From: Chloroflexota bacterium
Lineage (GTDB): Bacteria > Chloroflexota > Dehalococcoidia > JACPQD01
Assembly (NCBI GenBank): GCA_016190665.1
Contig: JACPQD010000029.1
Coordinates: 62,001-126,000 of the forward strand
Direction of reading: 5' to 3'
Length of the DNA: 64,000 nt
Shown here: positions 49,292-58,624 of the stretch, piece by piece
How the letters are laid out: each line of letters starts with the position of its first letter
How positions within the stretch are numbered: the stretch's first letter is position 1
Translations under genes and position numbers: made by a program
The notes under the pieces: model-generated
Database searches by the model: none
What the model saw: the letters and a program-made list of their open reading frames with translations, nothing else
Told to the model about the DNA's origin: nothing

Positions 49292-50359
49292 TCATGGGGA
49301 CACGGAGTGGCCCTGAGCCAGATCATGGTACACTTTACCATAAGAGCTCAACGTGCTGGAAGGGCCGTAGCCGTCGATAAGGTGAATCCCGGAGGGCACA
49401 GAAGCCCAGCTGAAGGTCTTGACGTGACTCGAGTAGATAAACCATTTCTCTATCTTGTGCTCTTCGGAGTGCTCGTCAAGCCACGTCATCAACCTCACCA
49501 GGAACTGCTTCATCTCGGCCTCGCGAAGAGCGCCCGAGGAATACGCCTTGCCATCTTTGAAGAGCATATCGCCGTAGCCCCATTGTACTCCGAACTCCGC
49601 CAACCAGATAGGTTTGCCCCGTTGCTCGGGAAGCGAGTCAAGCCACTGGCGAAAAGCCACCAACTGACTAGTAATGATCTTCTCATTGACCAGGGGCAAC
49701 ACATTCCAGTTCAAATCGTAGGAGTCTATGCTCCAGACATCTAGCGGCGGCTCGGCCCCGTACATGTTCCTGTAGGTGGCCAGGAACTTGTCCAGCCAGG
49801 AATGGCCGCTCTGGTAGCCATCACCGCAGCCATTACAGGTATAATCGAAATTGAGCACGGCCGGCCCGACAATGCGCGCCGATGGGTCTGCCTGCCGGAT
49901 GAACGAGCTATAGTAGTTGAGAGCCCGGGAGTACTCCACGGGCGTCATGTTGCCCGTCTCCACCACGTTGGGCTCGCCGCCGATCATCCAGTAGCTGCCC
50001 GGAGCCTTTGCGGCGACTCTGCGGATGGTATCCTGACTCAGCAGAGGGATAGCCGGATCGATGAAAAGCGCTCGCTGGATGCCAGGAGGTGTGTCGTCGG
50101 CATCCCATTGGTAGTCGAGGTACCAAAAGTACCCAAGTCTCTTCATTGTCTCCGGCACATCCGACCTTCGGTTGATTATCACCCCGTAGCGCTGCCGGAG
50201 AAGTGAAGCGTCTTTGGCGGAGTGCTTGAAGGCTAGCGGCAGAAAAACCCGGTGAACCTGATCGGCTCGACCAGTCTCACCACCAAGGAGGCCCAGGATA
50301 AGGCTCAGCAAGACCACCACCCCTAGAGGACGCCTCTTCCCAAACGCTGACCGCATCAT
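49292..50359 (-). CDS. Secreted glycoside-hydrolase-like TIM-barrel protein
   Basis: 355 residues with a signal peptide (RPLGVVVLLSLILGLLGGE). The body fits a GH-A clan/Asl1-like barrel: acid/base candidate E129 in YWMIGGEPNVVET and nucleophile candidate E255 in PIWLAEFGVQWG, plus LDVWSIDSYDLNW. Start ATG 50359 (or 50356); the open frame extends upstream but into the tRNA-Pro gene, so a longer protein is excluded. Acts outside the membrane; substrate unknown. Confidence 0.82.
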   Translation of the reverse strand: MMRSAFGKRRPLGVVVLLSLILGLLGGETGRADQVHRVFLPLAFKHSAKDASLLRQRYGVIINRRSDVPETMKRLGYFWYLDYQWDADDTPPGIQRALFIDPAIPLLSQDTIRRVAAKAPGSYWMIGGEPNVVETGNMTPVEYSRALNYYSSFIRQADPSARIVGPAVLNFDYTCNGCGDGYQSGHSWLDKFLATYRNMYGAEPPLDVWSIDSYDLNWNVLPLVNEKIITSQLVAFRQWLDSLPEQRGKPIWLAEFGVQWGYGDMLFKDGKAYSSGALREAEMKQFLVRLMTWLDEHSEEHKIEKWFIYSSHVKTFSWASVPSGIHLIDGYGPSSTLSSYGKVYHDLAQGHSVSP

Positions 50360-50439
50360 CCAAGTCTTTCGTAAGAACCGGCCACGCGGAGTAGCAGTGG
50401 AGTGCACCACCGCTATCCGCGCCGCACGTTTCGTAAGGT

Positions 50440-50516
<77 letters not shown>

Positions 50517-50525
50517 TTGTCGTTA

Positions 50526-50554
50526 ATATTAGCACATAGCCCTCAGCCTGACAA
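50526..50554 (-). promoter_or_regulatory. Promoter of tRNA-Pro
   Basis: Minus strand TTGTCA, 17-bp spacer, TAATAT, 10 bp before the tRNA. Confidence 0.6.
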
Positions 50555-50641
50555 GGCCGATCATGGGTGACCGCGTAGCTTGACTAGCCTCCCACCGGAG
50601 CCTAAAATAGGATACTAACCACCGCTTAACGAGGATGTGAC

Positions 50642-51208
50642 ATGCTAAAGGGCGAGAAGGTCATTCTACGGGAGAAGCGTCTGGAGGATGCCGCCGATGA
50701 CTACCGGTGGCGAACTGATCCGGAGCTGGCCCGCCTCGACGCCGCCTCATCCATGAGATCGACTTTTTCAGACTACCTGGTCAGCTACGCCGAAGAGCTC
50801 CGCTATCCGACTCTCTGGCAGGAGCGCTTCGCCATCGACACTCTGGATGGCAAGCACATCGGCAACTGCATGTACTTCGATATCGATGAGAAGAAGAAAC
50901 AGGCTGAGTTAGGTATTCTCATCGGTGACAGGGAATATTGGGACAAGGGCTACGGCGCCGACGCCATATGCACTCTGCTGGACTACATCTTCAGCGCCAC
51001 CGAGGTGGAAAGGATTTACCTCCACACCCTGGAGTGGAATGTTCGGGCCCAGAAGAGCTTTGCCAAATGCGGCTTCGCCGCCTGCGGACGGAGCCAGAGG
51101 GGCGGCCATCGTTTCGTCGTCATGGAGGTATTCCGGGACAAATTCAAAGCAGCCAGGAAAAAGCCGGCCCGGGTCCCGACCGGCGAACGTCAAGAAGGCG
51201 AGGCTTAG
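50642..51208 (+). CDS. GNAT N-acetyltransferase (RimJ/RimL type)
   Basis: 188 residues. KGEKVILREKRLEDAADDYR at the start, acetyl-CoA loop region LGILIGDREYWDKGYGADAI, and RIYLHTLEWNVRAQKSFAKC as in the RimJ/RimL branch. A basic tail (KFKAARKKPARVPTGERQ) is extra. Substrate unknown; isolated plus-strand gene after tRNA-Pro. Confidence 0.9.
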   Translation: MLKGEKVILREKRLEDAADDYRWRTDPELARLDAASSMRSTFSDYLVSYAEELRYPTLWQERFAIDTLDGKHIGNCMYFDIDEKKKQAELGILIGDREYWDKGYGADAICTLLDYIFSATEVERIYLHTLEWNVRAQKSFAKCGFAACGRSQRGGHRFVVMEVFRDKFKAARKKPARVPTGERQEGEA

Positions 51209-51218
51209 GACACCGTCA

Positions 51219-52121
51219 CTAACCTGGCGGCTGAGGTGGCGCCGGGTTGATCAAGTCCTTCGCCAGGGTGGCTGGGACGATTTTCAGTAGCTCGTCCAGC
51301 GTCCACCGACCCACCTTGTAGATGGACTTGACCGGGGTTGGGTGGCAGAGCAGGGAGACCTCTCCCCCCGAGACGTAGAATAGCTGGCCATTTATGCTGT
51401 CGGCCTCATCGCCCGCGAGATAGACAACGAAGGGGGCGACATCATCGGGGTCGGGCAGCGTCTCAGGTCTGCCCATACCCGCCCGCGTCGCCCTCGACCG
51501 CTCGGGGATATCGCTCGTCAAGCGCGTGGCCGCGGCGGGTACAACGGCGTTCACCGTGATCCCGTACTTGCCGAGGTCACGGGCCACCACCCGTGTAAGA
51601 CCCGCTATTCCCGCCTTGGCCGCTCCGTAGTTGGCCTGTCCCACGGCGCCGTAAAGGCCACTGGTGGACGAAGTGTTGATGATCCGCCCGAAGCGCTGCT
51701 GCCGCATCAGGGCGGAGGCGAACCTCGTGCAAGCGAAATGCCCCTTCAGGTGAACGGCGATGACGTCGTCCCACTCCGCTTCGGCCATATTGAAGATCAT
51801 CCTATCGCGGAGTATCCCGGCGTTGTTCACCAGAATATCGATGCGCCCAAAGCTCTCGAGCGCCGCATTGATGATACGCTCGGCGCCGGACATGGAGGCC
51901 ACCGAGTCATAGCTGGCGACGGCCACGCCGCCCAGCTTTCGGATCTCAGCCACGACATCATCAGCGGGGCGGGAAGCAGATCCTGCGCCTGTGGTCTCAC
52001 AGCCCAGGTCATTGACCACCACTCTGGCGCATTCAGCCGCCATGGCCAGGGCTATGCCCCTGCCTATGCCCCGTCCCGCGCCGGTTATGACCGCCACTCT
52101 GTCCTTCAGTCTTCCGCCCAT
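51219..52121 (-). CDS. Short-chain dehydrogenase (3-hydroxyacyl-CoA type)
   Basis: 300 residues. Rossmann motif AVITGAGRGIGRGIALAMAA, NNAG in DILVNNAGILRDRM, catalytic Ser in INTSSTSGLYG, and YxxxK in ANYGAAKAG. The C-terminal extension (VKSIYKVGRWTLDELLKIVP) resembles SDRs of acyl-CoA degradation (HSD17B4-like). Start ATG 52121 with AAGGAG 6 bp upstream. Followed upstream by two hot-dog dehydratase genes, giving a hydratase/dehydrogenase set. Confidence 0.92.
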   Translation of the reverse strand: MGGRLKDRVAVITGAGRGIGRGIALAMAAECARVVVNDLGCETTGAGSASRPADDVVAEIRKLGGVAVASYDSVASMSGAERIINAALESFGRIDILVNNAGILRDRMIFNMAEAEWDDVIAVHLKGHFACTRFASALMRQQRFGRIINTSSTSGLYGAVGQANYGAAKAGIAGLTRVVARDLGKYGITVNAVVPAAATRLTSDIPERSRATRAGMGRPETLPDPDDVAPFVVYLAGDEADSINGQLFYVSGGEVSLLCHPTPVKSIYKVGRWTLDELLKIVPATLAKDLINPAPPQPPG

Positions 52122-52134
52122 TGCGTCTCCTTGC

Positions 52135-52560
52135 TTAGCCGCCTCTCGCCGGCAGCTCAACGGTCGCCGAACCTATGGTGGTGCGCTCCCCTTTTCCGTT
52201 TTCCAGCCAGATATCGTACTCCACGATGTTCTGCCCGTCTTTGACATACTTGTTGCTCACCTTGCCCCGGCACGTCAGCGTGTCACCGGGGAAGTCCATG
52301 CTGCGATAGCTGCACGACAGCTTCTTCAACGTCCCCTCAGTTCCAGTCCAGTCCGTGATGAGCTGGGCCAGGAACGCATTTTTCAGCGCCCCGTGCACAA
52401 TCACGCCCGGAAGCTTCGTGCTTAGAGCGAAGTCCTTGTCATAATGGATCTGGTTATAGTCGTCGACGGCACCGGCGAAGCGCGCCAACTGCTGAGTTGT
52501 GGGCTGCTTTACTAGAGGGCCTATCTCCATACCTACTGACACGTCATCGTAGCACGGCAT
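52135..52560 (-). CDS. MaoC-like acyl dehydratase
   Basis: 141 residues, hot-dog fold with the R-specific hydratase motif DDYNQIHYDKDFA and GVIVHGALKNAFLAQLI. Start ATG 52560, with AGGAGG 8 bp upstream; the frame upstream of it is spacer. It partners with the FAS1-like dehydratase at 52683 (as HadA/HadB-type heterodimers) and the SDR 13 bp downstream. Confidence 0.92.
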   Translation of the reverse strand: MPCYDDVSVGMEIGPLVKQPTTQQLARFAGAVDDYNQIHYDKDFALSTKLPGVIVHGALKNAFLAQLITDWTGTEGTLKKLSCSYRSMDFPGDTLTCRGKVSNKYVKDGQNIVEYDIWLENGKGERTTIGSATVELPARGG

Positions 52561-52682
52561 CCTGTATTCCTCCTGACTCGGCTCGGCTGAAACGAAATGG
52601 TTATCAGCGGTCAGCGCCGACATCGTGCGGCATCCTGTATGGAATCGGGACTACCAATGTGTTGAAGGCTGATGGCTGAAAG

Positions 52683-53138
52683 CTAATAGGTGATCAACGT
52701 GCTGCGCTGCGTAGCGACCAGCTCGCCGAGCTGATTCACGTAAGTGAGTTCCCAGACCAGGATAAGCATCTTGCCTATTTTGCCCTCTTTTTCCACGGCG
52801 CTGGCTAATTTCACCCGGCAAGCTATGATATCTCCCGAGCGCAATGGCTCGAAGTATTCCCAATCGCTGCCAGCGTCCAGGCGCCGCGGATAGGGGCTCT
52901 CAGCGGGGAACTGCGGCGGGCGAAAGAGACGCAAGAAGGTGGGTGGAGCGATGATGCCTCCGTACTTTGTCTTCCGCGCATACGCCTCATCCTGCCAGAG
53001 AGGGTTGGGGTCCTCTACGGCGCGAGCGAACTTCCTTATGGCGCCCTTCTCCACCTCGTAGACGAAGGGGCCCGTCTCCGCGCCCACCGAGGCCACAATC
53101 TGGGCTATCCTTTCTTCAACTGAGCCTCCGGGCATCAC
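52683..53138 (-). CDS. FAS1-like dehydratase domain protein (MaoC N-terminal type)
   Basis: 151 residues of the hot-dog MaoC_dehydrat_N type: VYEVEKGAIRKFARAVEDPN, GGIIAPPTFLRLF, LDAGSDWEYFEPLRSGDII and LITY end. These non-catalytic-motif halves pair with a MaoC protein to hydrate enoyl-CoA with bulky chains. AAAGGAG before ATG 53138. A GCTGATGGCTGAAAGC repeat lies just after the stop. Confidence 0.9.
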   Translation of the reverse strand: MMPGGSVEERIAQIVASVGAETGPFVYEVEKGAIRKFARAVEDPNPLWQDEAYARKTKYGGIIAPPTFLRLFRPPQFPAESPYPRRLDAGSDWEYFEPLRSGDIIACRVKLASAVEKEGKIGKMLILVWELTYVNQLGELVATQRSTLITY

Positions 53139-53240
53139 TTGCTCCTTTCTGCCAGGGAGTGCGGCGCCAAGCCGCCGCTCTTCAAGGCGCCCCGATGTGT
53201 ATCGGCACGCAGTCCAAACCGCTTGGGCGCCGACATCAAC

Positions 53241-54518
53241 TCAAAGCTGGCGTTCGACCGCCTGAGGCAGACTCGGCGGATGTACAAAAGCGCCCAAGAG
53301 TCCCGCCAGCAGGCAGCCGCCGATGTACAGCTTGAGGGCGAGGTCGTAGCTTCCAGTAACGTCGAAAACGTAACCCGCCAGCAGCGGCCCCGCAACAAAG
53401 CCGAGGTTAGCCACCATCGCCACTGCGCCAAGGATGACGCCCAGCGAAGCAAGACCGAAACAGTACGCCGCCAGCAGCGACTGTACCGCTATGACGCCGC
53501 CGAAACTCACGCCGAAAACGAAGGCAAACAGCCAGACCGTCGGTCCCTTGCCAGCGGCCAGCAAGAGGGTGATGCCCAGCGCGGTGGCGATGCTAATCAA
53601 TACGACGACAAACCTGACCTGAAGCCGGTCAGCCAGATACCCGCAGGACATCTTGCCGATGATGCCCATGCCCGCGATGAAGCTGAGCACCAGCGCCGCC
53701 CCCTCGGCTGAAGCACCCCTGTCTCTGAGCAAGGGAATAGTGTGAGCCATCACCGCCGTGCCTCCCATAAACAGCAGGGAAACTGACACTGAGGCAAACC
53801 AGAAGGCGCGAGTTCTAATAGCCGCGCCAGCCGTCCATGACGGTCCAGCGGCGCCTGTCCTTCTTGCGGCCCTGGCAGTATGGTTTTCGCCCTCATCCGC
53901 AGTGCCCGCGCCGTAGGGCGTCAGGCCAACGTCTCCAGGCCGATTCCTGATGACAAGGACAGACAAAGGGATGACCGTGAGCCAGATCAGCAGACCCAGA
54001 ATCGCGTAGGCGAGGCGCCAGCCAGCCAGGTCGACAAGATAGGTGGCCAGTGGCGTGATGACCACACCCCCGATGCTGATCCCCGTGACCGTGATGCCCA
54101 TCGCCAGGCCTCGTTTCTCTTGAAACCAGTTGGCGATGATGGTAGTAATAGGCACGACGTGGGCGCCAGCGCGGGCGACAGCTTCGACAACAAACAAAAG
54201 GTAAAAGTACCATAGAGTCTGGGTAAGGCCGAGAAAGACGAAGGATCCACCCATCACAAGGGCGGCGCCCACCATCACCCTGCGCGCGCCAAACCTATCG
54301 GTCAAGCTGCCAGCCACAGGGCTGGCCATGCCAGCGATCAAGAAAGCCACGGATATGGTGCCGGAGAACTCCGCCCGGCTCCAGCCAAATTCTCGGGTCA
54401 GAGGCGTAAGAAACACACCGAAGGCATAGAAGCCCAAACCGGCATCCACCATGAGAATGACGGCCGAGGCCACTACGATCCACCAGCCGTAGAACACCCT
54501 CGAGCGAGGCAAGGTCAT
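53241..54518 (-). CDS. MFS transporter (oxalate/formate antiporter-like, OFA/MCT type)
   Basis: 425 residues with 12 predicted membrane segments: YGWWIVVASAVILMVDAGLG, FGVFLTPLTREFGWSRAEFS, GSLTDRFGARRVMVGAALVM and GYLADRLQVRFVVVLISIAT. This pattern is of monocarboxylate/oxalate-type carriers. ATG 54518 overlaps the stop of the glycosyltransferase gene (TGATG); a frame to 54773 would overlap it widely. May import an organic acid for the acyl-CoA genes beside it. Confidence 0.92.
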   Translation of the reverse strand: MTLPRSRVFYGWWIVVASAVILMVDAGLGFYAFGVFLTPLTREFGWSRAEFSGTISVAFLIAGMASPVAGSLTDRFGARRVMVGAALVMGGSFVFLGLTQTLWYFYLLFVVEAVARAGAHVVPITTIIANWFQEKRGLAMGITVTGISIGGVVITPLATYLVDLAGWRLAYAILGLLIWLTVIPLSVLVIRNRPGDVGLTPYGAGTADEGENHTARAARRTGAAGPSWTAGAAIRTRAFWFASVSVSLLFMGGTAVMAHTIPLLRDRGASAEGAALVLSFIAGMGIIGKMSCGYLADRLQVRFVVVLISIATALGITLLLAAGKGPTVWLFAFVFGVSFGGVIAVQSLLAAYCFGLASLGVILGAVAMVANLGFVAGPLLAGYVFDVTGSYDLALKLYIGGCLLAGLLGAFVHPPSLPQAVERQL

Positions 54519-55243
54519 CAGTCTTTGTAGGGAACGACGGCAGGGAGAGGGAGGAAGCGCATCCGCAAGAGCCCTTTTATATCCTCCCAGGCTGTCTTGC
54601 CGATGTGGACCCGGCTGTCTGGATCCTCCACCCAGGCCACAGGTATCTCCTTGATCCGATAGCCCTTCAACGTAGCCAGCAGCAGCAACTCGGTGTCGAG
54701 GAACCAGGCCTGATCCTTGGCCAGCGGCATAAGCTCCCGCACCGCCTTTCGGCTCATCGCCTTGAACCCGCACTGGGCATCGGAGAAGGATGGCCAGAAC
54801 ATGACCTTGATCATGAGGTTGTAGGCGCGAGAGATGAACTCCCGTTTGGGGGAGCGGGTCGTTCTGGATTCCGGCAGCAGACGGCTGCCGATGGCCATCG
54901 TATAGCCTTCCTTTATGGCAGATACCAGCTTCGGGAAAGCCTCGAGGCCTGTAGACAGGTCAACATCCATATAGCTCACAATATCGGCGTCGGTCTCCAG
55001 CCAGGCCCTTCTCAGGGCGCGACCGCGGCCCTTCTGTTCCAGGTGGATGTAACGGACCTTCGGATATTGCAGCGCCAGGGCCTGGCACACCTCCAACGTG
55101 CTGTCAGTGGAGCCATTGTCGGCGATGACTATGGTCCAGTTGTCAGCAATGTTCTCGCTGAGGAAATCCCAGAGGGTGGCGATGCACCGGGGCAGCGAAT
55201 GTTGCTCGTTGTAAACCGGAATAACTACGTCCACAGTGGCCAT
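54518..55243 (-). CDS. Family 2 glycosyltransferase (DPM1/DPG-synthase-like)
   Basis: 241 residues: MATVDVVIPVYNEQHSLPRC, VIADNGSTDSTLEVCQAL, KGRGRALRRAW, the DxD-like SYMDVDLSTGLEAF and SDAQCGFKAMSR. This is the soluble branch making polyprenyl-phosphate sugars. ATG 55243 with GGAGGGG upstream. Such products feed GT39-type membrane transferases like that at 60652. Confidence 0.92.
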   Translation of the reverse strand: MATVDVVIPVYNEQHSLPRCIATLWDFLSENIADNWTIVIADNGSTDSTLEVCQALALQYPKVRYIHLEQKGRGRALRRAWLETDADIVSYMDVDLSTGLEAFPKLVSAIKEGYTMAIGSRLLPESRTTRSPKREFISRAYNLMIKVMFWPSFSDAQCGFKAMSRKAVRELMPLAKDQAWFLDTELLLLATLKGYRIKEIPVAWVEDPDSRVHIGKTAWEDIKGLLRMRFLPLPAVVPYKD

Positions 55244-55254
55244 ATCTGCCCCTC

Positions 55255-55420
55255 CACATTGGGGGTTGGGGGTCAGGGGTCGGAGGTTGGTGCCCCTCTC
55301 CCCCCTTTCTCCGTTGCCGCCTTTCGCTTCCCTCATAATCCGTGTCTATCCGTGTTAATCTGCGGTTCTACAAGTGGGGCGGGGCCTTCCTGCTTCTCGC
55401 TTCTTGCTTCCCGCTTCTAT
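55255..55420. repeat. Dispersed repeats after purH
   Basis: ATTGGGGGTTGGGGGTCAGG, CCGTGTCTATCCGTGTTAAT and CTTCCTGCTTCTCGCTTCTT: again the composite family. No gene. Confidence 0.65.
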
Positions 55421-56965
55421 CTAATGTTTGAAGTGCCTGACGCCAGTGAAAACCATGGCGACGTTATACTTGTCGGCCATCTCGATGGCCTCCTTATCTC
55501 GCAGCGAGCCGCCAGGCTCAATTATGGCGGTCACGCCTCCCTGAGCCGCCAACTCCACACCGTCAGCGAAGGGGAAGAAGGCATCCGAGGCCACCACGGC
55601 GCCCCTGGCCTTATCTTCCGCTCTGCGCAGGGCCAGATGCACGCTGGTCACGCGGTTAGGCTGCCCAGCGCCCATTCCCAGGACGGTCGCGTCCTTGACA
55701 ATAAGTATAGCATTGGACTTCACGTGCTTCACAGCCCGCCAGCCAAAGAGAAGGTCTCTTAACTCTGCCTCCGTGGGCGCCCGCCTGGTCACCGTGCGCA
55801 AGTGGACGCTGCCCTCCGGCAGCGCGTCCGGCGTTTGCACCAGGAAGCCGCCCTTTACCCGCCGGTAGTCCAGGGAGGCAGCCCAGGAGGCGGCCCCAGC
55901 CGGCGCCTCGCCACAAGCCAGGATGCGCATGTCCTTCTTCTTCCTGAGCACTTCCAGGGCGTCATCATCGTAGCCCGGCGCGATGACGATTTCATAAAAG
56001 ACATCCTTCATCGCTTCGGCGGTAGCCAGATCGACCGTACGGTTGAAGGCCACGATGCCGCCAAAGGCGGAGATGGGGTCGCCGCTGAAGGCGCGCCGGT
56101 AAGCTTCCGCCAGACTGTCATGGGAGGATAGCCCGCAGGGATTGGTGTGCTTCACCACAACAGCCGTGGGAGCGAAGAAATCTGTGGCGGCGTTCCACGC
56201 GGCGTCGGCATCGATGATGTTGTTGTACGATAGCTCCTTGCCCCCTAACTGCACTGCCGAAGTGACGCTGGCGCTGCCCCCCCCACCCACCACCTGCTCG
56301 CCATAGAAAGCCGCCTTCTGGTGAGGGTTCTCGCCGTAGCGCAAATCGAAACGCTTCTTCATGGCCACAGTCATATCGGGCGGGAATGCCTCGTGGTCGC
56401 GCCTGAGGTACTGGGAAATAGCGGTGTCGTAAAGGGCGGTGTGCTGAAACGCCTTGAGAGCCAGGTGCTGCCGCGCCTCCATGCCCACCTTTCCCTGGCG
56501 CAACTGCGCCAGGACCGAGGGATAGTCCGCCGGGTCCACGACGACCAGGACGTGGGGAAAATTTTTGGCGGAAGCCCGGATCATGGTGGGGCCGCCGATG
56601 TCGATGTTCTCCAGCGCCTCCTCCACGGTTACGCCCGCCTTGGCCACGGTCTGAACGAAGGGATAGAGGTTGACCGCTACGAGGTCGATAAGTCCAATGC
56701 GGTTCTTCTCCAGCTCCGCCAGGTGAGCGGGGAGGTCTCTTCGGGCGAGAATGCCGCCGTGGACGCCGGGATGAAGGGTCTTGACCCTTCCATCCAGTAT
56801 CTCCGGGAAACCAGTGATGTCAGAGACGCTGTGCACCGGTAGACCGGCGTCCGTCAGGGCCTTCTTGGTGCCGCCCGTGCTGTAGATTTCAAACTTCAGA
56901 TCGATGAGTCCGCGGGCAAAATCGACCAGCCCCGTCTTATCGGAAACGCTAAGTATTGCTCTCAA
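55421..56965 (-). CDS. purH: Bifunctional AICAR formyltransferase/IMP cyclohydrolase
   Basis: 514 residues, last two steps of IMP synthesis. N-terminal cyclohydrolase: RAILSVSDKTGLVDFARGLI, STGGTKKALTDAGL, GRVKTLHPGVHGGIL. C-terminal formyltransferase: LRYGENPHQKAAFYGE, VVKHTNPCGLSS, SDAFFPFADGVELAAQGGVT and a final FTGVRHFKH. TTG start at 56965, 6 bp after AGGAGG. Confidence 0.97.
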   Translation of the reverse strand: MRAILSVSDKTGLVDFARGLIDLKFEIYSTGGTKKALTDAGLPVHSVSDITGFPEILDGRVKTLHPGVHGGILARRDLPAHLAELEKNRIGLIDLVAVNLYPFVQTVAKAGVTVEEALENIDIGGPTMIRASAKNFPHVLVVVDPADYPSVLAQLRQGKVGMEARQHLALKAFQHTALYDTAISQYLRRDHEAFPPDMTVAMKKRFDLRYGENPHQKAAFYGEQVVGGGGSASVTSAVQLGGKELSYNNIIDADAAWNAATDFFAPTAVVVKHTNPCGLSSHDSLAEAYRRAFSGDPISAFGGIVAFNRTVDLATAEAMKDVFYEIVIAPGYDDDALEVLRKKKDMRILACGEAPAGAASWAASLDYRRVKGGFLVQTPDALPEGSVHLRTVTRRAPTEAELRDLLFGWRAVKHVKSNAILIVKDATVLGMGAGQPNRVTSVHLALRRAEDKARGAVVASDAFFPFADGVELAAQGGVTAIIEPGGSLRDKEAIEMADKYNVAMVFTGVRHFKH

Positions 56966-57585
56966 GAAACACCTCCTGAATACATGTTTGGAAATCAGCC
57001 CTCCCCGAAGCCTTTCGCCGGATTCCTCGATGGAGGACGCCTATCTGATTACAGGCTAATCTCGTTCGCCCACCTTCAAGGACATCGAAGCTCGAAATGA
57101 CAGCGGAAGCGGCGTCGGATTCCTCGCGCGAGGAAGTCTCTCTACATTCGGACCAGTTCAACCACGCGCTCGGAATGACAGCGAAGGGGCGCACTTTTTC
57201 TGTCTTTCCGAGCATCTCATGGGCACGTCGGCCCACCACAAAGGATCAAAATGCCGTAGGGCAGGGGCTTGTCCCTTGCCGCCCTCGGGGAGGGGAGTTC
57301 CGACCCATTTTCGTAAGAGCGGGTGGTCAAAACCGGATTGCCTTCCGATAGACCCCCGCCCGCGAGGTCCCGACGCATCGGGATCCCGAGCGGGTCGGGA
57401 AATCCGGCGTTCCATCGAAACCATGCGCCAGCGCCGGCTTCTTCGACAGGCGCTCTTTCAAGAACATCCATGTCCTTCCATATATCCGGCAGCGTTTCGT
57501 TGCCTAATGAAGCTCAAGATGATAGCGCTGATGGAGCGTTGAGTCCATTTTCATGCTGCGCGGCGACGAGGCGGGGGCGCGGCCA
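56966..57585. repeat. 620-bp gene-free spacer with several repeat families
   Basis: Between purM and purH. It contains GATTCCTCGATGGAGGACG (57010), a fuller hairpin unit at 57105-57182 (GCGTCGGATTCCTCGCGCGA with GCGCTCGGAATGACAGCG), TAGGGCAGGGGCTTGTCCCT (57260) and CCCGACGCATCGGGATCCCG (57369). No coding signal that I trust. Confidence 0.7.
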
Positions 57586-58590
57586 CTACGAAATGACGAC
57601 CCTGTCGGGCCCCGCCTGCCGCACCACCTCTCCCACTCTCAGCGCCGTCGGCAGAGCCAGGAGCCTGTCTGCATCCTGCGGCGCGGCGATGAGCACCATC
57701 CCCAGCCCCATATTGAAAACGCGGTACATCTCCGCGTCTTCGATGTTACCCTTTTGCTGGATCAGGCCGAATACCGGTGGGACCTTCCAGGCGCTGCGGT
57801 CGAAGAGCGCTGCCCTGCCCACAGGGAGAACGCGAGGGACGTTTTCGATCAGGCCTCCGCCGGTGATGTGGGCGAGGGCCTTGATGACCGGCAGCACCGG
57901 TTTCAGCAACGGGTAATAGCAGCGGTGCGGCTCGAGCAGCTCCTGGCCGAGGGTGCGGCCGAGCTCGGGGTACTGCACGTCGAGGGGGTCTCGGGTGTGA
58001 TCGATGCCGAAAACCTTTCTCACCAGCGAGTAGCCGTTGGTGTGCAGGCCGCTGGAGGGAAGGCAGACCAGAACATCGCCCACCTCGACACGATTACAAT
58101 CAACTATCTGGCTTCGCTCCACGCCGCCGACTATGAAACCGGCCAGATCGTAGTCACTCTCGGCGTAGATGCCCGGCATCTCCGCGGTCTCCCCGCCGAT
58201 GAGGGCGCAGCCGGCCTCGCGGCAGGCCTTAGCGATGCCACTCACTATCCGCTCAACGCGTTCCGGTATAAGTTTGCCCATCGCCAGGTAGTCAAGGAAG
58301 AAGAGCGGCTGGGCGCCGCAGGTGAGGATATCGTTGACACAGTGGTTCACGATATCCAGGCCGATGGTATCATGCTTATCGAGAAGGCAGGCGACTTTCA
58401 GCTTAGTGCCCACCCCATCGGCGCTGGATACAAGCACTGGCTCTTTGAAGCCGGTGAGCTGGAACAGGCCGCCAAAGAGCCCCAACTCGCTCAGCACCTC
58501 CGGGCGGTGGGTAGAGCGAACGTGCTCCTTTATTAGCTGGACGGCGCGGTTGCCCGCGTCGATGTCCACTCCGGCGCCGGCGTACTTCAA
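57586..58590 (-). CDS. purM: Phosphoribosylformylglycinamidine cyclo-ligase (AIR synthetase)
   Basis: 334 residues: [80 protein letters not shown] and [19 protein letters not shown] 58590 is chosen (AGAGG 8 bp upstream); the frame continues upstream through the end of purF but without family match. Directly after purF, 34 bp apart. Confidence 0.96.
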   Translation of the reverse strand: MKYAGAGVDIDAGNRAVQLIKEHVRSTHRPEVLSELGLFGGLFQLTGFKEPVLVSSADGVGTKLKVACLLDKHDTIGLDIVNHCVNDILTCGAQPLFFLDYLAMGKLIPERVERIVSGIAKACREAGCALIGGETAEMPGIYAESDYDLAGFIVGGVERSQIVDCNRVEVGDVLVCLPSSGLHTNGYSLVRKVFGIDHTRDPLDVQYPELGRTLGQELLEPHRCYYPLLKPVLPVIKALAHITGGGLIENVPRVLPVGRAALFDRSAWKVPPVFGLIQQKGNIEDAEMYRVFNMGLGMVLIAAPQDADRLLALPTALRVGEVVRQAGPDRVVIS

Positions 58591-58624
58591 TTTGAAGCCT
58601 CTGAGCGGAACTGGGGGAGTCTCT